A stretch of DNA of 64,000 nt from Clostridia bacterium (GTDB lineage Bacteria > Bacillota > Clostridia > Christensenellales > DTU072), in contig JAFQOO010000001.1 of NCBI GenBank assembly GCA_017403145.1, positions 1 through 64,000 of the forward strand, read 5' to 3'. The position numbers and the translations under genes were made by a program. Positions 32,729 to 42,309 of the stretch are shown piece by piece. The notes below the pieces were generated by a model, which ran no database searches, had not been told where the DNA came from, and saw only the letters and a list, made by a program, of their open reading frames with translations. Each line of letters begins with the position of its first letter. Position 1 is the first letter of the stretch.

Positions 32729-32763
32729 AAAAAGAAGTTCCCGTTTTGGGAGCTTCTTTTTTA
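32729..32763. terminator. Bidirectional terminator between convergent genes
   Basis: AAGAAG(T)TCCC/GGGA(G)CTTCTT hairpin with AAAAAAA before it and TTTTTT after it. Confidence 0.75.
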
Positions 32764-32785
32764 ACGTTAGGTATACTAATTATAG

Positions 32786-35140
32786 TTAAGCTATGATGTC
32801 TTCTACTTCTTCGCTTTCTAGAGAGGAGGTTTCGTCTTTCTCCATTTGAACCTTGTTTTTCTTTTTGAAGAGCTTGTTAAAATCGCATTTATCAACTAGC
32901 TTTTCGCTAACAAGCAGTAGAGATGGAAGTATGAAGATTACTATGATTAGCGAGGTCAAGGCACCTACTCCAAGCAAGCTACCCATAGCGGAAACGGTAC
33001 CGCTAGCCAATAAGCTTAACGCAAAGCCCGTGCCCGTTAGAATTATGCCCGAAGTTATAATGGTGGGGAATACCGCGTTTTCGGCATCTGCCATTGCTTC
33101 GTATCTATCAAGGTAGTTTCCTCTTGTTTCACGATATCTATTGGTTAGAACTATTGCATAGTCTATGGTTGCACCCATTTGTACTGCGGTGATTATTAGA
33201 TATCCTATAAACGCAATGGGCGTACCGGTTAGATAGGGGAATACGAAGTTTATCCATATACCGCCTTGAATTGCAAGAATAAGTACTATGGGAAGAAGTA
33301 AATTTTTGAAAGTAAGTAATAATATTACGAGTACGAAGCCAATTGAACATAGGCATACGATAAGGTTATCGCTATCGAAGTAGCTTGCCATATCGTAACA
33401 AGCAACGCTTTCACCCGTCATATAAAATTCACTAAAGTAGTTGGGAATATTTGCACTCAATTCGTCTAGGAAAGCAAAGGTTCTTTCGCTTTCTATTTCC
33501 GAGCAAATATTAAAGGTTAGACGTGAATAGTTTTCACTTTCAAGATTTGCTTTTGCAAAGGTTAAAGAATCTAGCATACCTGCGTATTCGGCGGGAATAA
33601 CCGATGCGATAAAATCGTTTTCCGTAACGACGTATTCGAGTAAATCGATTATACGTACTTTAGCGTTCGTATCGGTGATACCTTGCGAGAGGAGATAGTC
33701 GTCGAATATCGAACCGATTATCGGCTCGAATGCGCTAAAATCTTCGCCACCTGCAAGAGCTCCCATTAGAGAGGTCATATCCCCTTTGCCAATTTCATCG
33801 GTAAGATAGATTTTGCCTTGTTCCGTAGGGTCAATGTCGATATAGGATAGAGCATTTACCGAATCAACGTTATCTTCAAACAACATAACGAATTCGATAA
33901 GCTCCCTTTCCTTTTCCGGATTACCCTTGGGGACGACTACTACAAGCGAATTCAAAGTGCCAAAGTCTTCGGTGATATGCTCTTTTGCATCAACTATCAT
34001 AGAGCCACCGTTGTAGTTGAAGGAATAGGTATTAAAGAATTGTCCTACGCAAGAAAGTGCTACTATAACTACGAATATTGGAACGATAACTTTTCTGCCT
34101 TTTACAAGAGCTCTAGCCGGTTTCTTTATGCTTGGAACAAAGGGTTTATGTTTGCTCTTCATTAAAGGTTTATCAAGTAAAACCAATAGGGCGGGCATTA
34201 GGAATACTACACTAAGTAAGCTTGCAATAATGCTCTTGCCCAAAGCGAGTCCAATTTCTACGCCGATGGGCATACTCATAAGCAGTAGTGAGCCTAGTCC
34301 TGCAATCGTCGTTAGAGAACTAGAGAATATTTCGATTAGTCCTTTTGTTAGAGCGGTAGAGGCTGCCGAACTAGCTTCTTTGGTTCCCCTTTCTTCCATA
34401 TAGCGGTGTAGTAAAATTACCATATAATCTAGGGACAATGCTAGTTGCAATACGAGTGCTACAAGGTTGGAAAGATAGCTTATACCATTAAATAGGATGT
34501 TTGTGCCCATATTTACCGCTACCGCGCAAGCAAAGGTAATAAGCATAATCACTATCTCGAAATAGGTTTTTGAGGTGAAGAATAAAATTGCAAGAATAAG
34601 AACTACTATTACTACACCTATTTTTAGAATGCTGTCCTCGGTTTCCGCTTTGGTAAAATAGGAATAGGCGGACATTCCGGTTAGATAACCCTCTCTACCC
34701 GTTTCGTCAAGATAGTCGATGATATCTTCTACTGCTTGGAAGGCTCCTTTGGTGCTATCGTAATCGGTAAGATTTACCGTATATAGAGCCTTATTATTGC
34801 GGTAGTTCATATCTTCAACGTAGGTTACGTTGGCAACGCCTTTTATGCTTTTTAGCTCGCCTAGTAAAGAATTGGCTTCATTCTTGGTGATGTTTACCAC
34901 GCAAACATAGGTCATACCTTTATCGTCGAATTCTTTTTTGAGAATATCGAGAGCGTCGTCGGTATAACTTTTATCGGGCATTTGTCCCGTTAGGTCGTAT
35001 TCGATTTCTATAAAAGGTATCATACACGCGCAACCTATCGTAAGTACGATAAAGGCTACCAAACATATCCATTTACCCTTTACGATAGCGCAAGAAAACT
35101 TGTCTAGAATACCGCTTGCGTTTTTAAAGAACCTATTCAT
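32786..35140 (-). CDS. MMPL/RND-family transporter
   Basis: This 784-residue protein has two homologous halves, each one outer helix, a large external domain and five further helices. The segment ...LVALVLQLALSLDYMVILLHRYMEER... in the first half and ITAVQMGATIDYAIVLTNRYRETR in the second carry the conserved G/S..DY..... membrane aspartate and tyrosine of MMPL transporters, which take up protons to export lipids or drugs. The ATG at 35140 follows GGAAGGTG; the GTG five codons earlier is rejected. It is divergent from the 35309 lipoprotein, with a 22-bp palindrome between them. Confidence 0.9.
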   Translation of the reverse strand: MNRFFKNASGILDKFSCAIVKGKWICLVAFIVLTIGCACMIPFIEIEYDLTGQMPDKSYTDDALDILKKEFDDKGMTYVCVVNITKNEANSLLGELKSIKGVANVTYVEDMNYRNNKALYTVNLTDYDSTKGAFQAVEDIIDYLDETGREGYLTGMSAYSYFTKAETEDSILKIGVVIVVLILAILFFTSKTYFEIVIMLITFACAVAVNMGTNILFNGISYLSNLVALVLQLALSLDYMVILLHRYMEERGTKEASSAASTALTKGLIEIFSSSLTTIAGLGSLLLMSMPIGVEIGLALGKSIIASLLSVVFLMPALLVLLDKPLMKSKHKPFVPSIKKPARALVKGRKVIVPIFVVIVALSCVGQFFNTYSFNYNGGSMIVDAKEHITEDFGTLNSLVVVVPKGNPEKERELIEFVMLFEDNVDSVNALSYIDIDPTEQGKIYLTDEIGKGDMTSLMGALAGGEDFSAFEPIIGSIFDDYLLSQGITDTNAKVRIIDLLEYVVTENDFIASVIPAEYAGMLDSLTFAKANLESENYSRLTFNICSEIESERTFAFLDELSANIPNYFSEFYMTGESVACYDMASYFDSDNLIVCLCSIGFVLVILLLTFKNLLLPIVLILAIQGGIWINFVFPYLTGTPIAFIGYLIITAVQMGATIDYAIVLTNRYRETRGNYLDRYEAMADAENAVFPTIITSGIILTGTGFALSLLASGTVSAMGSLLGVGALTSLIIVIFILPSLLLVSEKLVDKCDFNKLFKKKNKVQMEKDETSSLESEEVEDIIA

Positions 35141-35223
35141 TTTGCACCTTCCCACAAATAACTAAGCTTATAATATAACCAATACGTTAATAATATGTTA
35201 AAACAATCTTAAATTGCAAGAGT

Positions 35224-35245
35224 TTTTTATAACTTGTTATAAAAA
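35224..35245. promoter_or_regulatory. 22-bp palindrome between MMPL gene and lipoprotein gene
   Basis: TTTTTATAAC-TT-GTTATAAAAA is a perfect inverted repeat in the divergent promoter region, just upstream of TTGACA-18-TATAAT for the lipoprotein gene. It is a probable operator for an unlinked regulator, since neither neighbour encodes one. Confidence 0.6.
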
Positions 35246-35308
35246 TCCGCTATTGACAGCTATATGCGTTTCCTTATATAATAAAAAAAGGAAAGGTGCG
35301 TGTAAGCT

Positions 35309-37060
35309 ATGAAAAGAAACGTGAAAATCATAAGTAAAATATGTGTTTTTGTATTGGTGTTTACTCTTTTGATTGGCACTTTATCAGGCTGTAATTTGTT
35401 TAAAAAGAAGCTCAAATACGACGAAGAAGCGGGAGCTAAAGCAGTAACCGTTGTAAATAACGCACAATATAAGCCCGATTTGGATAAATTTAAAGTTGCG
35501 AATTCAAGTGATACTATGCCTCTTTCCTATAGCAACCTTGCCACGATAGAAGAAAACGACGAATTAACTATACAAGAATTCAATGCACTCGTAGATAAAT
35601 ATGCTACTATCGAAAGTTATTCCGGCGCGGGTAAATATTTAGGATACGATATACACGAAATCAAGGAAGAAATTGGTTACGTAGTCGACCAAGTGCCGGC
35701 ATTTGAGCAATGGTTCAAGCTTCCTTCTATGCGTAACGAGCAGGGATTTATAAGTATTCCATATAACGAAGGATGGAAATATTACGTCGAGTGGCAGGGC
35801 GAAATGCTTTCTATCACCCGTGTATGTAATGCAACTAGAAGTAGCTATTTGGATTTTAATAGGCACGTTTCGATTGAAAAATACTATGACGAAGAAGGCT
35901 TGGAAGTAAGCGCGTTCGTGCAATACGAGGTAATGAAAACAAACTACTACGTTGATAAAAACGGAGACGAGGTGGTTGAATGTTACATCTATACGGTTGG
36001 CGTTGACAAAGCGGTTGTAGTCGATGGCGGAAGGTTTAACGAAAACGAGACGGATTATCATCCTTTTGAATATCAATATTTAAAAAACGTCAAAGATAAA
36101 CAGTTTATGAAATATCATATTACCGCATCTAACAGATATAGCGAGGATAGTTCCTTTGGCTTTGCCGGTATGGATATTAGAGGCTTAACGCCTTATGGCA
36201 TTAGAAGAGAGCTTATGATAGTAGATTATAACGGATATAAAAACGTAGAGGTTTTGGATATCGACCAACGTTTTGCTACTCTTGATAATTCCGACTTGAA
36301 TGGCGCGGTTGACTTTGATACTAGCTCTAATAGCGCAAAAGCGCTTGCTTCTTTTATTGGGCTAGATGCCACCGAATATGAAAACATTGACGATGCTAAG
36401 CAACTAATGGACCTTTTTGCGCATAAAGAGATAGATGACTTCGAATTGAAAAACGAGTGGAAAGATATCTATTCTCAAAGCAACGAAGCGATAGAGGCGG
36501 AAGCCGTCGAAGGACCTTTTTACGGAAAAGAAATGCCAATCAAGGACCTAAACCTTTACGTTAGCTGTAGAAGTCATAAATATGATGAAATCGAATTCAA
36601 CGCTTACGCAAACGTAACTGACAAATCGAAGATAAATGCGAACGAAAATTATTCGTTAAGTATGGCACTAAGGAACAAAAAAACGGGTAAACTACACATT
36701 ATTGCGGATAAATATCAAAACGTTGAAAAGGTGGAATATAACTACGGACCGTGGTACGAGGGTGAAAAAGAAACCTATTGGCGCTTTAGTCGCGGGGACA
36801 TAAAACTTTCTGCAAGCAAGCTTCAAATCGCGGAAGAGGGGGAATACGATATTACTTGCGTGCTGATGCATAACGGAGAGATTATGTTCGATACTTTGAG
36901 CGTAGCTTATTTGCGCTCCTACGTTGGCTTGGAAATAGCTGATTACGAGCTAGGTGGGGTAACCTATAGCTATTACGTAAGTAGCGCCGGAGGAAAGATA
37001 ACCATAACGGTTACGAGTAAACCGCCAAAAGGCATATCACAACAAACGTTAAGTATATAA
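35309..37060 (+). CDS. Lipoprotein of unknown function
   Basis: This 583-residue protein has signal peptide MKRNVKIISKICVFVLVFTL and lipobox T-L-S-G-C near residue 30. The mature part is rich in Tyr, Asp and Glu, and apart from the signal peptide no membrane segments are seen (for example YLGYDIHEIKEEIGYVVDQV, WFKLPSMRNEQGF). I see no catalytic motif. Promoter TTGACA (about 35263), an 18-base spacer and TATAAT. Being divergent from the MMPL transporter with a shared palindrome, it may be co-regulated with it and could help that transporter at the cell surface. That link is inference. Confidence 0.75.
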   Translation: MKRNVKIISKICVFVLVFTLLIGTLSGCNLFKKKLKYDEEAGAKAVTVVNNAQYKPDLDKFKVANSSDTMPLSYSNLATIEENDELTIQEFNALVDKYATIESYSGAGKYLGYDIHEIKEEIGYVVDQVPAFEQWFKLPSMRNEQGFISIPYNEGWKYYVEWQGEMLSITRVCNATRSSYLDFNRHVSIEKYYDEEGLEVSAFVQYEVMKTNYYVDKNGDEVVECYIYTVGVDKAVVVDGGRFNENETDYHPFEYQYLKNVKDKQFMKYHITASNRYSEDSSFGFAGMDIRGLTPYGIRRELMIVDYNGYKNVEVLDIDQRFATLDNSDLNGAVDFDTSSNSAKALASFIGLDATEYENIDDAKQLMDLFAHKEIDDFELKNEWKDIYSQSNEAIEAEAVEGPFYGKEMPIKDLNLYVSCRSHKYDEIEFNAYANVTDKSKINANENYSLSMALRNKKTGKLHIIADKYQNVEKVEYNYGPWYEGEKETYWRFSRGDIKLSASKLQIAEEGEYDITCVLMHNGEIMFDTLSVAYLRSYVGLEIADYELGGVTYSYYVSSAGGKITITVTSKPPKGISQQTLSI

Positions 37061-37061
37061 T

Positions 37062-37098
37062 ACTTAAGCCCGATAAAATCGGGCTTGTTTTTTAGGTG
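37062..37098 (+). terminator. Terminator after the 35309 lipoprotein
   Basis: AAGCCCGAT/ATCGGGCTT hairpin around AAA with GTTTTTT after. Confidence 0.8.
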
Positions 37099-37166
37099 TA
37101 AACTATATTGACTATAGTCAAAAACGGGTATATAATAAAAGATAGGAAATTAAAAAGGAGAAGCTT

Positions 37167-38681
37167 ATGAGCAACTATGACGTAATTGTAGTAGGTGCAG
37201 GTAACGGTGGACTTATGGCTGCCGCAAATACCTCCAAAGCAGGTCTAAAAACCTTACTACTAGAAAAACACAATTTGCCCGGCGGTTGCGCTACGAGTTT
37301 TAGAAGAGGAAGATTTGAATTTGAACCTTCTCTACACGAACTATGTGGCGTTGGTACCAAAGAGCAACCCGGCGAGATTTTCGGTTTATTCGACGAACTT
37401 GGTGCCAAAGTGGATTGGAGATACGAAGACACAATGTATCGCACCATTGTTAAAGGGGAAAACGGTTACGACGTAACGGTAAAAGCAAAGCGTGAACCCT
37501 TTTATGATAGTATGGAAGAGGCTGTTCCCGGATGTAGAGAAAAGGTAAAAGCATTTATCGAATTGAACGATAAAGTTGACGAAGCTCTTGCTTACGTTGA
37601 TAGAAAGAAAGGGAATCCTAATCCTTTGGTTATGGTACTCAAACACTCGGATTTTATGCGTGTTTGCGCTCACTCCACCGAAGAAATTTTGGACGCGTTG
37701 GAAATGCCCGACAAGGCAAAGAAAATTCTTACTACCTATTGGGGATATCTTGGCGTTCCCACCGACGAGCTTAACTGTATGCACTTCTTGAGTATGCTTA
37801 CAAGCTATATGGATAATTGCGCTGCAATGCCCTATAAACGCTCGCACGAACTATCCCTTGCACTATGCGACGTCATCTATAAAAACGGTGGCGAAATTAG
37901 ATACAATAGCGAGGTAACCGAGTTCTTGTACAACGAAGATGGTTCTATCGCAGGCGTAGTTGCAAATGGTGAAAAGCTATATGCAAAAGAGGTAGTATCC
38001 AACGTTATAGCAAATAACGTATTCACCCGTTCAAAGGGTGTTAAGCTTCCCGAACGCGACGTTAAACTTGCTAAATCCAGAGAATTTGGTATATCGGTTG
38101 CAACCGTCTATTTGGGACTTGATAAGTCGGCAGAAGAGCTTGGTATTAAAGATTACACCGTATTTATCGCAAACAATGGCGACCCTCGTACCCAAGACGA
38201 CAATAGAGTTAACGATGGCTTCTATATAGTTAACTGCCTAAATAACGTTATTCCCGATAGCTCGCCCGAAGGAACTTGCACGTTGTTCTTTACCACTTTG
38301 ATTTATGGTTCCGATTTACCCAAGGACCTCAAACCTCAAGATTACAAGAAATATAAGAACGATTTGGCCGAAAGACTTATCCTTGATTACGAAAAGACTA
38401 TGGGCGTAAACGTTATGGACCATATCGAAGAAATATCGGTTGCAACTCCCGTAACCTTTGCTAGATATCTTGGTACTCCCGATGGTACCATCTATGGTTA
38501 TAAGAATGCCGGTTGGGATAACGTTATTATGCGTACAACTGCTCAAGGCAAAGACAATAACGTTAAAGGTTTATCTTTCGTTGGCGGACACGGCGTTCGT
38601 GGCGACGGATATAGCAGTGCATACTCAACGGGCGCAACCCAAGGTAAAGTCGTTGTAAAAAAACTAAAGGGGGATAAATAA
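37167..38681 (+). CDS. FAD-dependent oxidoreductase of the CrtI/phytoene-desaturase type
   Basis: This 504-residue protein has a Rossmann FAD motif at the N-terminus (DVIVVGAGNGGLMAAANTSKAG), followed by LLLEKHNLPGGCATSFRRGRFEFEPSLHEL. The last is the pattern of the CrtI-like amine-oxidase group (E....GG...T...G..FD.G...). A C-terminal GGHGVRGDGYSSAYSTG is the second FAD-contact motif. The substrate is unknown; carotenoid genes are not present here. It is directly coupled to an iron-sulfur flavin reductase (one base gap), which probably feeds or accepts its electrons. AAGGAG precedes the ATG. Confidence 0.85.
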   Translation: MSNYDVIVVGAGNGGLMAAANTSKAGLKTLLLEKHNLPGGCATSFRRGRFEFEPSLHELCGVGTKEQPGEIFGLFDELGAKVDWRYEDTMYRTIVKGENGYDVTVKAKREPFYDSMEEAVPGCREKVKAFIELNDKVDEALAYVDRKKGNPNPLVMVLKHSDFMRVCAHSTEEILDALEMPDKAKKILTTYWGYLGVPTDELNCMHFLSMLTSYMDNCAAMPYKRSHELSLALCDVIYKNGGEIRYNSEVTEFLYNEDGSIAGVVANGEKLYAKEVVSNVIANNVFTRSKGVKLPERDVKLAKSREFGISVATVYLGLDKSAEELGIKDYTVFIANNGDPRTQDDNRVNDGFYIVNCLNNVIPDSSPEGTCTLFFTTLIYGSDLPKDLKPQDYKKYKNDLAERLILDYEKTMGVNVMDHIEEISVATPVTFARYLGTPDGTIYGYKNAGWDNVIMRTTAQGKDNNVKGLSFVGGHGVRGDGYSSAYSTGATQGKVVVKKLKGDK

Positions 38682-38682
38682 T

Positions 38683-39888
38683 ATGGCAAGTGCAATTAAG
38701 AAAATAAATCCTGCTGATTTTTTGAAGTTAGAGCCTACTCGTGAAAAGAAGATTGCCCAAGCCGAGTACGGTGATATTACACCAGAAACTGCATATCTTC
38801 CCAATAAACTCGCAAAGGCACTCCATCCCGAAGTACAATACCTAGTCGTTAAAGAGGTTATCGCTTTTAGTAACGACGTTAAAACCTATACTTTAGTTGC
38901 CGACAAAGAAGCCGGTACCGAAAACGTTGCTTACTTTAGCGCAGGACAATATCTTTCCGTTAGACTAAAGGTGGGCGATATAGAGATAACCCGTCCTTAC
39001 TCCATTTCCTCTTGCCCCAAAGATGCTCTTGATGGTTTCTATCAATTGACAATCAAGAGAGTGGATGGCGGTCTTGCTTCCGAGTATATTTTGGATAATT
39101 GGGCAGAAGGAACAAAAGTTTCCGTTTCCGCGCCCCAAGGAACTTTTACTTACGAACGTTTGCGCGATGTCAAAACGGTAATCGGTGTTGCAGGTGGTAG
39201 CGGTATCACTCCTTTTAGAGCTCTTGCAAAGTCCATAGCAAACGGAGATGAAGATTTCAACTTGGTTCTTCTATATGGTTCTCGTACCCAAGCGGACATA
39301 CTATTCCTAGACGAGTTCAAGGCAATCGAAAAGGAATGTGATAAATTCAAGCTCGTTAACGTATTGAGTAACGAAAAGGTTGAGGGCGAGGAAAGTGGTT
39401 TTATTACCGCCGAGCTAATCAAGAAATATGCTCCCGAAGGCAATTATTCAATTTTCCTATGCGGTCCCCAAGCAATGTATACTTTCGTAGACAAAGAAAT
39501 CGAAACGCTGGGACTACGTCAAAAGTTTATACGCCACGAACTATTCGGTGAATATCGTAATCCCGAAAAGCTAGAAGATTATCCCGAGGATATCGTAGGC
39601 AAAACCTTTAAGCTTACCGTTAGCGTATGCGGTGTTACTAAAGTCGTTGAATGCAATGCAAACGAAACTATGCTAAACGCGATGGAACGCGGTGGCATAC
39701 TAGCCCCTGCAAATTGTCGTAGCGGTGAGTGCGGATGGTGCCACTCAAGACTTGTTAGTGGTAACGTTTACGTTCCAAAGCGCGGAGATGGTAGAAGACT
39801 TGCCGACCTCGATTTTGGTTACGTTCATCCTTGTATGACCTTCGCGCTAAGCGATTGCGAAATAGACGTTCCTCCTTTCAAAGCATAA
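38683..39888 (+). CDS. Ferredoxin-reductase-type oxidoreductase with C-terminal 2Fe-2S domain
   Basis: This 401-residue protein has an FAD-binding barrel with RPYSISS (FAD contact), an NAD(P)-binding domain with GVAGGSGITPFRAL and IFLCGPQAMY, and a C-terminal plant-type 2Fe-2S ferredoxin with CRSGECGWC (residues ~345-353) plus a fourth Cys in HPCMTF. It passes electrons between NAD(P)H and a partner through FAD and the cluster. The ~50-residue N-terminal extension is not assigned. It sits one base after the CrtI-like gene, suggesting a two-component redox enzyme. Confidence 0.9.
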   Translation: MASAIKKINPADFLKLEPTREKKIAQAEYGDITPETAYLPNKLAKALHPEVQYLVVKEVIAFSNDVKTYTLVADKEAGTENVAYFSAGQYLSVRLKVGDIEITRPYSISSCPKDALDGFYQLTIKRVDGGLASEYILDNWAEGTKVSVSAPQGTFTYERLRDVKTVIGVAGGSGITPFRALAKSIANGDEDFNLVLLYGSRTQADILFLDEFKAIEKECDKFKLVNVLSNEKVEGEESGFITAELIKKYAPEGNYSIFLCGPQAMYTFVDKEIETLGLRQKFIRHELFGEYRNPEKLEDYPEDIVGKTFKLTVSVCGVTKVVECNANETMLNAMERGGILAPANCRSGECGWCHSRLVSGNVYVPKRGDGRRLADLDFGYVHPCMTFALSDCEIDVPPFKA

Positions 39889-39896
39889 CTAAAATC

Positions 39897-39935
39897 CAAA
39901 ACGAAACAGCCCGCTAGTCGGGCTGTTTATTTTAC
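39897..39935 (+). terminator. Terminator after the oxidoreductase pair
   Basis: AAACAGCCCG/CGGGCTGTTT hairpin with ATTTT following; the convergent radical SAM gene ends 38 bases further on. Confidence 0.75.
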
Positions 39936-39972
39936 CAAATAAATATATGATTATGTATCTATAGATACCAAA

Positions 39973-41007
39973 TTACTTGAAAGTGTGGGAAAAGAAAATT
40001 TTGTATGCTTCGCAAAAACTATCGCTTGTAGCATATCTTTTGCACCCGCCTTTGCATATGTTTAGATAGGGACATTCTTTGCACTTTTCTTTTAGTCCAC
40101 TTGTCGACCTGAATTTTATTGCCGGCTCGGAAAGTAATAGCTCTTCTATGCTTTGGTGCTTTACGTTGCCAAGAACGTATTCGTCGGTGCAATAAAAGTC
40201 GCAAGGGAATGCAGTACCATCGCCTTCGAAAACAAGGGTGGGTTCGCACCTTCCATTCATTCCGCATTGCTCGGCATAGCCTCTTTTTATTAGCATAAGA
40301 TAGTTGTCGAACTGCCTTATTCTAGTGGGACTAGTGTTAAAATCACGGGCATATAACGAGTAGGTATCTATCAAAAATTCGGCATAGTCTTTTGCGTCTA
40401 GTACGTAGTCCGGGTTGTCGCCGAGATAGGGGATGAATTGTAGATTGCTAAATCCACGCTTTTTGAAATCTTCGTAAATTTGCTTGCCTCTTTTAACGTT
40501 GCCTTTGTGAATGACGGAAAGAATATTGAAGTCCACTTTTTCTTCTCTTAGTATCCTTATACTTTCTAGTATCCTAGGGAAAAGCTCTTCTCCTTTAACC
40601 ACTCTTTCGCTAGTGGCTTTTCTATCACCATCAAGACTAACCCCAACCAAAACGTTGTGCTCTTTAAACAACCTTGCCCATTTTTTATCAATGAGTAATC
40701 CGTTGGTTTGTAACGATAGCATTACTTTTGCGTTAGCGACGTTCTTTATTTTTAGATAGGAAAAAAAGTGTTCAAAAAAAGCATACCCCGCAAGAGTGGG
40801 TTCACCGCCTTGAAATACTATAGAAAGATATCCGCTACCCACGTAGTCGAGCACTTTATCTATAAGGGTACAAGCAAGCTCGTTACTAAAAGTTCCGTAA
40901 TCTTTTACGGAACGTGCTTGCACTTCGTCGCGATAAAAACAATATTTGCATCCGGCGTTACATTTTGCCGAAGCGGGCTTTATCATTATGCTCAAGTTGT
41001 TTGCCAT
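39973..41007 (-). CDS. Radical SAM / SPASM protein (anaerobic sulfatase-maturase-like)
   Basis: This 344-residue protein has the radical SAM motif KCNAGCKYCFY (C16-x3-C20-x2-C23), then IVFQGGEPTLAG and LSLQTNGLLID. The SPASM region has CGMNGRCEPTLVFEGDGTAFPCDFYC and CKECPYLNICKGGCKR, ligands for two auxiliary Fe-S clusters. The family oxidises Cys or Ser to formylglycine in sulfatases, or modifies peptides. No sulfatase or peptide substrate gene is nearby. The ATG at 41007 (MANNLSIMIK) is chosen because TATAAT ends six bases before it, giving a leaderless message; the longer frame is hydrophobic junk. Confidence 0.9.
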   Translation of the reverse strand: MANNLSIMIKPASAKCNAGCKYCFYRDEVQARSVKDYGTFSNELACTLIDKVLDYVGSGYLSIVFQGGEPTLAGYAFFEHFFSYLKIKNVANAKVMLSLQTNGLLIDKKWARLFKEHNVLVGVSLDGDRKATSERVVKGEELFPRILESIRILREEKVDFNILSVIHKGNVKRGKQIYEDFKKRGFSNLQFIPYLGDNPDYVLDAKDYAEFLIDTYSLYARDFNTSPTRIRQFDNYLMLIKRGYAEQCGMNGRCEPTLVFEGDGTAFPCDFYCTDEYVLGNVKHQSIEELLLSEPAIKFRSTSGLKEKCKECPYLNICKGGCKRYATSDSFCEAYKIFFSHTFK

Positions 41008-41042
41008 ACCTAAATTATAGCAAAGGGGGAGACTTTTGTCTA
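41008..41042 (-). promoter_or_regulatory. Leaderless promoter of the radical SAM gene
   Basis: Minus strand: TAGACA (41037-41042), 17 bases, TATAAT (41014-41019), then six bases to the ATG. No ribosome site. Confidence 0.65.
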
Positions 41043-41201
41043 TATGATAAAAGATAAGTCTATCGAAAAATAACAATAAAAAGTATAACAATTTAGCTGT
41101 GTTTAAATAAAAATACAAAAGCATTTTGATAAAATACGACGAATAATCAAGTTCCGTTTAGTTGTTGAGGGATATCTTTTTAAGATAAAGTGTTAAAATC
41201 G

Positions 41202-41266
41202 TTGAACATTCCCAAGTATAGTGATATAATCTTATAAAATAAATCGTATAACAAATTGTTATACGA
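41202..41266 (+). promoter_or_regulatory. galE promoter and 23-bp palindrome
   Basis: TTGAAC, 17 bases, TATAAT (41225-41230). The perfect palindrome CGTATAACAAATTGTTATACG (41245-41265; TCGTAT.../...ATACGA at its edges) begins just after the expected transcript start. It would be an operator or a 5' mRNA hairpin. AAGGAG follows before the ATG at 41302. Confidence 0.6.
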
Positions 41267-41301
41267 AAATCAAACGTAAATCATTTTAAGGAGAATTATA
41301 T

Positions 41302-42294
41302 ATGAAGATTTTAGTTACAGGTGGAGCAGGATATATTGCTAGCCACACCAACGTTGCACTTTTGAACGCAGGCTACGAAGTAGTTGCAGTAGACAATTTT
41401 TCCAACAGTTCTATCGATGCAGTTAGAAACGTAGAAAAAATAACCGGCAAGCAAATAACCTTCTACGAAGGCGACGTTTGTGATAAGGCAATTCTCGAAA
41501 AGATTTTTAGCGAAAACGATATCTACGCAGTTATCCATTTCGCAGGTCTCAAGGCTGTTGGCGAAAGCTGTGCAAAGCCTTTACTATATTATCGCAATAA
41601 TATCGATAGCACCCTTTCTCTTCTAGAGGTTATGAGTGCTTATAACGTTAAGAAATTCGTATTTAGCTCTTCTGCAACCGTTTACGGTACTCCCGAAAGA
41701 TTGCCTATTGACGAAGATTGCCATTTATCTACCACCAATCCTTATGGCGCAACCAAGCTTATGATAGAAAATATCCTACGCGACGTTTATGCTGCAGACA
41801 AAGAATGGAATATCCTTTTACTACGTTACTTCAACCCCGTTGGCGCACACGAAAGCGGACTTATCGGCGAAGACCCCAAGGGGATTCCCAATAACCTTAT
41901 GCCCTACGTTGCAAAGGTAGCACACGGTATCCTTCCTTACCTCAACGTATTCGGCAACGACTATGATACTCCCGATGGTACTGGTGTTCGTGATTATATC
42001 CACGTTATGGACCTTGCTGAAGGACACCTTGCTGCACTTGAAAATATCAATAATTATGGCGTTGATGCAGTTAACCTCGGCACCGGTGTTGGATATAGCG
42101 TTCTCGATATGGTAAAGGCTTTCGAAAAGGCTTGCGGACACGAGGTTGCTTATAAAATTGCTCCCCGTCGTGCAGGCGATATAGCTACTTGCTATGCTTG
42201 TCCCGATAAGGCAAAGAAAGAACTCAATTGGAGTGCAAAACGTAATCTAGAAGATATGTGTCGCGACCTTTGGAATTTCCAAAAGAATAGATAG
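41302..42294 (+). CDS. galE: GalE, UDP-glucose 4-epimerase
   Basis: This 330-residue NAD-dependent epimerase interconverts UDP-glucose and UDP-galactose. Motifs: VTGGAGYIASHTNVALL (NAD-binding loop), VVAVDNFSNSS, VIHFAGLKAVGESC, FSSSATVYG with the catalytic Ser/Thr, and NPYGATKLMIE with Y and K. The C-terminal GDIATCYACPDKAKKELNW is typical. It is followed 15 bases later by the aminotransferase, probably one transcript. Confidence 0.96.
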   Translation: MKILVTGGAGYIASHTNVALLNAGYEVVAVDNFSNSSIDAVRNVEKITGKQITFYEGDVCDKAILEKIFSENDIYAVIHFAGLKAVGESCAKPLLYYRNNIDSTLSLLEVMSAYNVKKFVFSSSATVYGTPERLPIDEDCHLSTTNPYGATKLMIENILRDVYAADKEWNILLLRYFNPVGAHESGLIGEDPKGIPNNLMPYVAKVAHGILPYLNVFGNDYDTPDGTGVRDYIHVMDLAEGHLAALENINNYGVDAVNLGTGVGYSVLDMVKAFEKACGHEVAYKIAPRRAGDIATCYACPDKAKKELNWSAKRNLEDMCRDLWNFQKNR

Positions 42295-42309
42295 ACATCA
42301 GGAGAAAAA

